Of a stretch of DNA of 11,372 bases, positions 6,095 through 11,372 are shown in pieces. The notes under the pieces are model-generated. The model saw only the letters and a list, made by a program, of their open reading frames with translations. It was not told the DNA's origin and ran no database searches. Origin of the DNA: an uncultured Bacteroidales bacterium (GTDB lineage Bacteria > Bacteroidota > Bacteroidia > Bacteroidales > UBA932); assembly GCA_947305045.1 (NCBI GenBank), contig CAMZCW010000061.1, forward strand, positions 1 to 11,372. Direction: 5' to 3'. A program made the position numbers and the translations under genes. How positions within the stretch are numbered: position 1 is the stretch's first letter; each line of letters starts with the position of its first letter.

Positions 6095-7870
6095 CTAAAT
6101 CAGCACTACCAAGTTATTGGTGCTCATAGAGTTGTCATAACGCATAAGGGCGCAGGCGCTCATCACCATGCGCACACCTATGGTCGTTTCCGGATGCTCG
6201 GGATCCTCTTTCCAGTGGGAGGCACGCTCCGTGATGTCAAAGCGGCGGCAGTCGTCGCGGAAATGGAGAATAGCCTGGTCACGAAATAAGGACAGACGCA
6301 CCTCCAGGTGATGGGGTTTTCCATCGTTAAAACCGTAAATCATGATGATGTTGCCCATCTCCTCTATATACATGCTCACCAGATAGGCTTTTTCCGCCTC
6401 CAGCCCCCGTTCTGCGCAGAAGATCTGGGCCTGCTCTGCCAGCGACCATACTTCCTCCTGCTGTTCCAGCGTGCGTACCAGGCGGTTTTCCGGCGGAACG
6501 CCAAAGCCTTCACTGACGTCCAGATAGGCCTCCATTCCCTTGTAGCGCTTGTCCCGGCGGAAGTAGAAGTACAGATTCACGCTTACAATCACCAGCATCT
6601 GGCTTACGGCAAAGGAGGCGAAAATTCCTTCTATGCCCCACAGCCACCCCATGACAAACGCACAGGTGACCAGCGACAGGAGTTCCTCTCCCAGGAAAAT
6701 CCAGATGGCGGTCCGGTTGTGCCCTACTCCCTGCTCATAACAGCCCAGGCAACGGGACCAGGCCAACAGGGGCATGGCAACGGCAAGCCAGCGGACGGCA
6801 TGGACCGCCAGCGGATAGGCCTCATCCAGCGGATTCAGATACAAGGACACCAGCGGGCTGGCCAGCAAAAACACCAGCATGCCCAGGAGTCCCATGATGA
6901 TGATGCAGGAATACGCGCTCATACGCACCACGTCCATGAGGCCGCGACGGTCCTGCTCCCCGTAACTGATGCCGCTCAGAAGGAGCGTTGCCCCGGATAT
7001 GCCGATAGCCACCGACAGCAGCAGCGTGGAAAGGTTGTTCTGCACGGAAAAAGCCGCCATGGCCGTAGCGCCGGCCGTCCCCATGACCAGGGTATTGAGG
7101 CTGATGATGGCCACGGAACGGGCCGCCACCCTTGCACCGGCCGGAAGCCCCGTACGGAAGATTTGCCCCGGACGGCTGCCGGGAATGTCGCGCGGGCGCA
7201 GGTGGAACAAGCGGTACTTTTTCAAAAAATAGGTAAGCAGCACCAGCATGCCCAGGAAATAGCTCACGGTGGTGGCCATGCCAATCCCCCACATGCCGCC
7301 GTGGAACACCTTGACATTCAGAATGTCGATAATGATGTCCGACACCCCCATGACTACGCTGCCCGCATGCACCAACTTGCGCTCCCCGTCTATCTGCAAC
7401 ACGGGAATGAGCGCGAGGAAGATCAGAAGGAACGGGGTTCCCAGGAATACGGCCTTCAGGTAATCCGTGGACATGTCGGCGATGACGCCCACCGACGGCG
7501 CCCCCATGATATGGGAGAAGGAACGCGGGAAAAGCAGTCCCGTAATGGAAAAAACAAGCGCCACGGCCAATGTAAAGAACATGGTGGCGGAAAACAGTCC
7601 GTTGGCCTTTTGGGGTTCTCCCCTGCCGATATAAACCGTGCACGGCTGCTGGAAGCCCACGGTAATCATGTATGAGAAGATGGAAAGCAGCACGAAGATG
7701 GGCGTCGCAATACCATGGGCGGCCATGGCGTCTTCCCCCAGGTAATGCCCCACGATAATACCGTCGATAACGCCGCAAACGGCATCGGCCAGTTCTGCAT
7801 TGACCATAACCAGCATGGTCTCCAGAAACTGCTTCCGGCTAAGGGCGGGTATGTTGCTTAGCTTTTCCAT
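6095..7870 (-). CDS. MATE-family exporter fused to a RsbW-like ATPase domain
   Basis: A 591-residue inner-membrane protein. Residues ~1-440 are a MATE transporter (drug or metabolite export driven by H+ or Na+): about 12 hydrophobic segments in two halves, starting SRKQFLETMLVMVNAELADA and including TPIFVLL, VGFQQPCTVYIGRG, LQIDGERK and, in the second half, AAFSVQNNLSTLLLSVAIGISGATLLLSG. A charged linker (RRDKRYKGMEAYLDVSEG) leads to a soluble C-terminal domain, ~465-591, resembling the HATPase_c_2 fold of RsbW-type anti-sigma kinases: IEEMGNIIMIYGF (N-box, Glu503/Glu504 and Asn507), FRDDCRRFD (G1-like, Asp539/540 but Cys where Gly is usual), TTIGVRMV (G2-like) and closing strand NNLVVLI. Standard MATE proteins are ~450 residues, so this is a true extension. 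The start is ATG 7870; a TTG at 7873 also lies in frame. It is divergent from the ZIP gene. Substrate unknown. Confidence 0.88.
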   Translation of the reverse strand: MEKLSNIPALSRKQFLETMLVMVNAELADAVCGVIDGIIVGHYLGEDAMAAHGIATPIFVLLSIFSYMITVGFQQPCTVYIGRGEPQKANGLFSATMFFTLAVALVFSITGLLFPRSFSHIMGAPSVGVIADMSTDYLKAVFLGTPFLLIFLALIPVLQIDGERKLVHAGSVVMGVSDIIIDILNVKVFHGGMWGIGMATTVSYFLGMLVLLTYFLKKYRLFHLRPRDIPGSRPGQIFRTGLPAGARVAARSVAIISLNTLVMGTAGATAMAAFSVQNNLSTLLLSVAIGISGATLLLSGISYGEQDRRGLMDVVRMSAYSCIIIMGLLGMLVFLLASPLVSLYLNPLDEAYPLAVHAVRWLAVAMPLLAWSRCLGCYEQGVGHNRTAIWIFLGEELLSLVTCAFVMGWLWGIEGIFASFAVSQMLVIVSVNLYFYFRRDKRYKGMEAYLDVSEGFGVPPENRLVRTLEQQEEVWSLAEQAQIFCAERGLEAEKAYLVSMYIEEMGNIIMIYGFNDGKPHHLEVRLSLFRDQAILHFRDDCRRFDITERASHWKEDPEHPETTIGVRMVMSACALMRYDNSMSTNNLVVLI

Positions 7871-7877
7871 CAATTTG

Positions 7878-7885
7878 TAAAGGTA
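7878..7885 (-). promoter_or_regulatory. -7-like promoter box of the MATE gene
   Basis: The minus strand reads TACCTTTA, one base off TAnnTTTG, ending eight bases before the ATG at 7870. If used, the leader would be absent or only a few bases long. No convincing -33 element is seen. Confidence 0.4.
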
Positions 7886-7916
7886 CGAATTATTTTTTTA
7901 AACCCGTGAATTTGCC

Positions 7917-7924
7917 TATCTTTA
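7917..7924 (+). promoter_or_regulatory. -7-like promoter box of the ZIP transporter gene
   Basis: TATCTTTA, one base off the consensus TAnnTTTG, lies 23 bases before the ATG at 7947. A T-rich stretch (7893-7899) sits at the -33 position without a clear TTTG. The box and the next five bases (TATCTTTACAACA) resemble the divergent MATE box (TACCTTTACAAAT). Confidence 0.42.
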
Positions 7925-7946
7925 CAACATAAAAACGCGTGTCTGT

Positions 7947-8714
7947 ATGAATGGAGCCATCGTCACGGGCCTGCTCATTCCTTTCGCCGGAACGGCGCTG
8001 GGCAGTGCCTTTGTCTTTTTCCTGCGGCGGGAAATGCCGGCCCTGCTGCAAAAGGCGCTGCTGGGTTTTGCCTCGGGCGTCATGGTGGCGGCTTCGGTGT
8101 GGTCGCTGCTCATGCCGGGCATGGAGCTTGCCGGCGGCAGCGTGTGGCCGGTGCTGTGGGGTCTCATGGCAGGGTTCGCGTTCCTGCTCCTGATAGACTA
8201 TCTCACCCCGCACCTGCATGCCTCCGGCGAGGAAGAAGGTCCGCACAGTTCCCTCAGCAAAACCGCCAAGCTGGCGCTGGCCGTTACCATCCACAACCTG
8301 CCGGAGGGCATGGCCGTGGGAATCGTCCTGGCCGGAGCCATGGCGGCAGACGGCGGCATGTCCGTAGCGGGGGCCCTGGCCTTGTCCCTGGGCATCGCCA
8401 TCCAGAATGTGCCGGAGGGAGCCATCATCTCCATGCCGCTGCGAGCGGCCGGGAACAGCCGCTGGAAGGCCTTCTGGGTGGGGGCCGCGAGTGGCATCGT
8501 GGAGCCCATCGGCGGGGCGTTGGTGCTGCTGCTCGCATCGGCCGTAGTGCCCGCCATGCCTTACCTGCTGGCTTTTGCGGCCGGGGCCATGCTCTACGTA
8601 GTGGTGGAAGAACTCATTCCGGAGGCATCCGAGGGGGAACATTCCAACCTGGGCACCGTAGGCTTTGGCCTTGGATTCGCGCTCATGATGGTGCTGGATG
8701 TCTTGCTCGGCTAG
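7947..8714 (+). CDS. ZIP-family divalent metal transporter
   Basis: A 255-residue inner-membrane protein of the ZIP (zinc/iron permease) family, bacterial ZupT/GufA-like branch. It imports Zn2+ and possibly Fe2+ or Mn2+ into the cytoplasm. About eight hydrophobic segments. The family's metal-site signatures are both present: HNLPEG (116-121, His116, Asn117, Glu120) in TM4 and QNVPEG (153-158, Asn154, Glu157) in TM5; GIVEPIGG (Glu186) and VVVEELIPE (Glu221/222) are further conserved helices. The short His/acidic loop PHLHASGEEEGPH (88-100) between TM3 and TM4 is typical of the metal-binding loop. The length is usual. The next downstream gene, aspA, has its own promoter, so this is probably a single-gene unit. 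Metal specificity cannot be told from the sequence. Confidence 0.92.
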   Translation: MNGAIVTGLLIPFAGTALGSAFVFFLRREMPALLQKALLGFASGVMVAASVWSLLMPGMELAGGSVWPVLWGLMAGFAFLLLIDYLTPHLHASGEEEGPHSSLSKTAKLALAVTIHNLPEGMAVGIVLAGAMAADGGMSVAGALALSLGIAIQNVPEGAIISMPLRAAGNSRWKAFWVGAASGIVEPIGGALVLLLASAVVPAMPYLLAFAAGAMLYVVVEELIPEASEGEHSNLGTVGFGLGFALMMVLDVLLG

Positions 8715-8733
8715 TTTTATTTGCTTATCTTTG
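8702..8733 (+). promoter_or_regulatory. Promoter of aspA
   Basis: CTTG (8702-8705) and, after 20 bases, TATCTTTG (8726-8733) match the Bacteroides -33/-7 pattern. The -7 box is perfect and ends 22 bases before the ATG at 8755. The -33 element overlaps the end of the ZIP gene. The leader is AT-rich without a Shine-Dalgarno, as is common in this phylum. Confidence 0.65.
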
Positions 8734-8754
8734 TCCTATTATCACATATAAACT

Positions 8755-10167
8755 ATGTCAGAAACCAAATTCCGGGTCGAGACCGACCTTATCGGTGAAC
8801 TTCAGGTTCCCATCGACGCATATTATGGCGTACAGACCCAACGGGCCCTTAACAACTACAAGATTTCCAATACGCGGATGTGCGACTATCCGGAGTACAT
8901 CATTGCCATGGCCTATGTGAAAATGGCCGCGGCGGCCGCCAACGCGGAGCTGGGCGTGCTGGACCCCAAAATTGCCGATGCCATTGTGGCGGCCTGCAAG
9001 GAAATTGTCGCGGGCAAGCTGTGGGACCAGTTCCCGGTAGATATGATGCAGGGCGGCGCCGGCACCTCGGTGAACATGAACGCCAACGAGGTTATCGCCA
9101 ACCGCGCTTTGGAACTCATGGGACATAAGAAGGGCGAGTATCAGTACTGCTCCCCCAATGACCATGTTAACTGCGCCCAGAGCACCAACGACGCCTACCC
9201 TACCGCTTTCCGTTACACTTTTGTGCGCATGAACAAGCACGTGGAGGAAGCGCTCCGGCAGCTGATTGCCGCCTTCCGCGCCAAGGGTGAAGCGTTCAAA
9301 GACATCATCAAGATGGGCCGTACCCAGCTGCAGGATGCCGTTCCCATGACCTCCGGCCAGGAATTCAACGCCTTTGCCAACAACCTGGAGGAGGAACTGG
9401 CCAACCTGGAGCGCAATGCGGTGCTCCTCAAAGAGATTAACATGGGCGGTACGGCTATCGGTACCGGCCTCAACGCCGTTCCCGGCTTTGCAGAGCTGTG
9501 CACCAAGAAGATGAGCGAGTTCACCGGAGACAGCTTCGAAAAGGCCCCGGACCTGGTAGAGGCCACGCCGGATACCGGCGCATACGTAAGCTATTCCGCC
9601 GCCCTCAAGCGCCTGGCCGTCAAGCTCTCCAAAACCTGTAACGACCTCCGCCTCATGGCTTCCGGTCCCCGCTGCGGCCTGCACGAGATTAACCTCCCGG
9701 CCATGGCGCCCGGCTCCTCCATCATGCCCGGCAAGGTGAACCCCGTGATTCCGGAAGTGACCAACCAGGTGTGCTTCAAGGTGATTGGCAACGACACCGC
9801 CGTGTGCTTTGCCGCAGAGGCCGGCCAGCTCCAGCTCAACGTAATGGAACCCGTGATTGTGGAGTGCATTCTGGAAAGCCAGACCTGGCTCATCAATGTA
9901 ATGAACACCCTCCGCACCCTCTGCGTAGAAGGCATCACCGTCAATGCAGAGCACTGCCAGAAGATGGTCAAGAACTCCATTGGCATTGTCACCGCCCTGA
10001 ACCCGTACATTGGCTACAAAGCCTCCACCAAGGTGGCCAAAGAAGCCCTGGAGACCGGTCGCAGCGTGTACGACCTTGTACTGGAAAAAGGCCTCATGAC
10101 GCGTGAGAAACTGGACGAGGCCCTGGATCCCAAGGCCATGACCACCTCCCATGACTTTTTGAAATAG
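8755..10167 (+). CDS. aspA: Aspartate ammonia-lyase (aspartase)
   Basis: Cytoplasmic homotetrameric enzyme converting L-aspartate to fumarate and ammonia. 470 residues, the usual length, and colinear with E. coli AspA as I recall it. Conserved regions of the aspartase/fumarase-C superfamily are intact: DAYYGVQT (21-28), QGGAGTSVNMN (99-109), QSTNDAYPT (142-150), GRTQLQDAVPMT (188-199), and the signature GSSIMPGKVNP (320-330) whose SS loop (Ser321/322) carries the catalytic base. QFPVDMMQGG, TAIGTGLN and AGQLQLNVMEPVI point to aspartase rather than fumarase C, and a class I fumarase encoded nearby makes a second fumarase less likely. In an anaerobic member of this phylum the fumarate would feed fumarate reductase and succinate formation. 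It is transcribed alone towards the rubredoxin-fumarase pair, with a two-way terminator between. Confidence 0.95.
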   Translation: MSETKFRVETDLIGELQVPIDAYYGVQTQRALNNYKISNTRMCDYPEYIIAMAYVKMAAAAANAELGVLDPKIADAIVAACKEIVAGKLWDQFPVDMMQGGAGTSVNMNANEVIANRALELMGHKKGEYQYCSPNDHVNCAQSTNDAYPTAFRYTFVRMNKHVEEALRQLIAAFRAKGEAFKDIIKMGRTQLQDAVPMTSGQEFNAFANNLEEELANLERNAVLLKEINMGGTAIGTGLNAVPGFAELCTKKMSEFTGDSFEKAPDLVEATPDTGAYVSYSAALKRLAVKLSKTCNDLRLMASGPRCGLHEINLPAMAPGSSIMPGKVNPVIPEVTNQVCFKVIGNDTAVCFAAEAGQLQLNVMEPVIVECILESQTWLINVMNTLRTLCVEGITVNAEHCQKMVKNSIGIVTALNPYIGYKASTKVAKEALETGRSVYDLVLEKGLMTREKLDEALDPKAMTTSHDFLK

Positions 10168-10168
10168 C

Positions 10169-10188
10169 CAGTGGCGGCTAATCCACTG
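10169..10188 (+). other. Short hairpin after the aspA stop
   Basis: CAGTGG (10169-10174) and CCACTG (10183-10188) form a perfect six-base stem with an eight-base loop, starting two bases after the aspA TAG. No T-run follows, so it is not a terminator by itself. It may stabilise the 3' end of the aspA message. Confidence 0.4.
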
Positions 10189-10206
10189 AGCCACAACGTG
10201 TTATAT

Positions 10207-10240
10207 AAAAATCCTCGTTCAGATTTTGAACGAGGATTTT
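10207..10240. terminator. Bidirectional intrinsic terminator between aspA and rubredoxin
   Basis: AAAATCCTCGTTCA (10208-10221) pairs perfectly with TGAACGAGGATTTT (10227-10240) across a five-base loop. The A-run on the left and T-run on the right make it a Rho-independent terminator in both directions: for aspA on the plus strand and for the fumarase-rubredoxin unit on the minus strand, where the U-tract is extended by TTTTTATATAA. Confidence 0.9.
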
Positions 10241-10282
10241 CAGCAATGTGCTGATTGTTAATTACTTAGCGATCAGCTGAAA

Positions 10283-10444
10283 TTATTCCGCCGGGGAGAA
10301 ATCGTCCTTCCCTACGCCGCACACGGGGCAAACCCAGTCTGCGGGGATATCTTCGAAAGCGGTTCCGGGGGCGATGCCGCTGTCCGGATCACCTGCTGCG
10401 GGGTCATAGGTGTACCCGCAAATGTTGCATACGTACGTTTTCAT
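10283..10444 (-). CDS. Rubredoxin
   Basis: A 53-residue protein, the normal length of rubredoxin, a small cytoplasmic one-iron electron carrier. The sequence begins [20 protein letters not shown]. The two iron-binding pairs are CNICG (Cys6, Cys9) and CPVCG (Cys39, Cys42), with the family's core aromatics Tyr4, Tyr11, Tyr13, Phe30, Trp37 and Phe49 and the usual [10 protein letters not shown] segment. It starts 26 bases after the stop of the fumarase gene on the same strand, so the two are probably co-transcribed. An AAAGGA lies only one base before the ATG, too close for a normal Shine-Dalgarno. Rubredoxins in anaerobes pass electrons to rubrerythrins, superoxide reductases or oxygen-reducing flavoproteins. 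None of these is in the window, so its partner is unknown. Confidence 0.96.
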   Translation of the reverse strand: MKTYVCNICGYTYDPAAGDPDSGIAPGTAFEDIPADWVCPVCGVGKDDFSPAE

Positions 10445-10470
10445 ATCCTTTGTATTGAGTTAAAATGGTG

Positions 10471-11372
10471 TTACAGGCCTATCGACTTGAAGAAATCGTT
10501 TCCCTTGTCATCTACCAGGATGAAGGCCGGGAAGTCCTCCACGGTGATTTTCCAGATGGCTTCCATGCCCAGCTCCGGATATTCTACGCACTCGATGCTG
10601 CGGATGCTGCTCTGGGAAAGCACGGCAGCCACGCCGCCAATCGTCCCTAAATAGAAGCCGCCATGCTTCTGGCAGGCATCCGTGACCACCTTGGAACGGT
10701 TGCCCTTGGCAATCATGACCAGCGAAGCGCCGTGGTCCTGGAATTCGTCCACGTACGGGTCCATGCGGTTGGCCGTGGTGGGGCCCATGGAGCCGCAGGG
10801 GTAGCCTTCGGGCGTTTTGGCCGGGCCGGCGTACAGGATGGGATGGTCCTTGAAGTACTGCGGCATGCCTTCACCGGCATCCAGGCGGGCCTTCAGCTTG
10901 GCGTGGGCAATGTCACGGGCCACAATGATGGTGCCCTTGAGGTTTACGCGCGTGCCCACGTTGTATTTGGTCAGTTCCGCACGCACGGCGTCAATGCCTT
11001 TATCCAGGTCGATCTCAATGCCCTTGGGGCCTTCGCCGGGCTTGCGGAATGCTTCCGGAATGAGCTCCGACGGGTTGGTGTCCAGTTTCTCGATCCAAAC
11101 GCCGTCCGCATTGATCTTGGACTTGACGTTACGGTCCGCGCTGCAGCTAACACCCATGCCGATGGGACAGCTGGCACCGTGGCGGGGCAGACGGATGACA
11201 CGGATGTCGTGGGCCAGGTACTTGCCGCCGAACTGGGCGCCCAGGCCAATCTTCTGCGCCTCCTTCAGGAGCTTTTCCTCCAGGTCGATGTCACGGAACG
11301 CGCGGCCGGTCTCATCCCCGGTGGTGGGCAGGGCATCGTAGAACTTGATGCTGGCCAGCTTCACGGTAAGGA
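10471..11372 (-). CDS. fumA: Class I (iron-sulfur) fumarate hydratase, C-terminal part (cut by window end)
   Basis: Interconverts fumarate and (S)-malate using an oxygen-sensitive [4Fe-4S] cluster. About 300 of the expected ~545 residues are present. The frame is open to the window edge: codons for Leu and Thr precede the GTG at 11364, which is an internal Val and not a start. Recognisable parts: [53 protein letters not shown] (one Cys is likely a cluster ligand; the other two ligands lie in the missing N-terminal part), [34 protein letters not shown] and [13 protein letters not shown]. The Arg in VARDIAHAK, the Thr and Arg of TTANR, and the Lys of AKGNR fit the malate-binding residues of the Leishmania enzyme by spacing, from memory (R421, T467, R471, K491). 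It is followed after 26 bases by rubredoxin and faces aspA, the other fumarate-producing gene. Confidence 0.93.
   Translation of the reverse strand, partial: LTVKLASIKFYDALPTTGDETGRAFRDIDLEEKLLKEAQKIGLGAQFGGKYLAHDIRVIRLPRHGASCPIGMGVSCSADRNVKSKINADGVWIEKLDTNPSELIPEAFRKPGEGPKGIEIDLDKGIDAVRAELTKYNVGTRVNLKGTIIVARDIAHAKLKARLDAGEGMPQYFKDHPILYAGPAKTPEGYPCGSMGPTTANRMDPYVDEFQDHGASLVMIAKGNRSKVVTDACQKHGGFYLGTIGGVAAVLSQSSIRSIECVEYPELGMEAIWKITVEDFPAFILVDDKGNDFFKSIGL

Noticed and set aside
6102..6123. Hairpin AGCACTACCAA/TTGGTGCT near the convergent end of the MATE and small barrel genes
   Set aside because: It lies inside MATE coding sequence, has a two-base bulge, and no T-run follows on either strand.
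6308..7675. A 455-codon plus-strand frame opposite the MATE gene
   Set aside because: It is His/Gln/Gly-rich shadow coding of the MATE gene, with no domain and no start signals.
7871..7873. TTG as start codon of the MATE gene
   Set aside because: An ATG follows immediately in frame and is the normal choice; TTG starts are uncommon.
8758..10194. A 478-codon open frame on the minus strand covering all of aspA
   Set aside because: aspA is unmistakable in the plus frame. The antisense frame is rich in Gly, His and Val, as expected from the complement of a GC-biased gene, with no recognisable motif or promoter.
11362..11364. GTG as start codon of the fumarase
   Set aside because: The frame continues to the window edge with family-like residues, and class I fumarases have some 245 more residues upstream.
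1..11372. A new defence system, CRISPR array, prophage or transposon
   Set aside because: I found no repeat arrays, transposase, integrase, phage or nuclease genes. The Fic protein alone does not make a defence island.

Overview
The window looks like a chromosomal segment from an anaerobic member of the Bacteroidota, most likely a gut-type Bacteroidales. The evidence is: promoters of the Bacteroides type (-7 box TAnnTTTG, in places with a TTTG/CTTG -33 element 20 bp upstream); few Shine-Dalgarno sequences; lipoprotein and Sec signals typical of the phylum (mature ends starting with Gln, lipobox Cys); a class I oxygen-sensitive fumarase; a rubredoxin; and an aspartase. Species cannot be read from this sequence alone.

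Layout, left to right. (1) 1-612 (+): C-terminal part of a Fic-family protein with a winged-helix tail, cut by the window edge. (2) 756-1592 (+): exported alpha/beta hydrolase with its own promoter. (3) 1589-1723 (-): the orphan C-terminus of an aldo/keto reductase, a gene remnant squeezed between two intact genes. (4) 1728-5487 (-): a tight four-gene unit transcribed as outer-membrane barrel, LIP-type lipoprotein esterase, duplicated-domain lipoprotein, then gpsA. (5) 5562-6083 (+): a second small barrel protein, divergent from that unit. (6) 6095-7870 (-): MATE transporter with a C-terminal RsbW/histidine-kinase-like ATPase domain. (7) 7947-8714 (+): ZIP metal transporter, divergent from the MATE gene. 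(8) 8755-10167 (+): aspartate ammonia-lyase. (9) 10283-10444 (-) rubredoxin and 10471-11372 (-) class I fumarase, convergent with aspA and separated from it by a strong two-way terminator.

How the parts work together: the right-hand end is a fumarate node. AspA makes fumarate from aspartate, and fumarase interconverts malate and fumarate, feeding anaerobic fumarate reduction. The rubredoxin directly behind the Fe-S fumarase suggests a redox or oxygen-protection link. The central four-gene unit combines cell-envelope proteins of unknown role with a lipid-precursor enzyme. Everything else reads as ordinary chromosome. I see no phage, insertion sequence, CRISPR array, tRNA or rRNA. No gene-free stretch exceeds 300 bases. 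The longest gaps are 613-755 (143 bases; possible terminator plus promoter) and 10168-10282 (115 bases; hairpins and terminator).

The items most worth a second look are the MATE-ATPase fusion, the aldo/keto reductase remnant, the unknown internally duplicated lipoprotein in its operon, and two divergent promoter regions in which a -7 box nearly touches a start codon.
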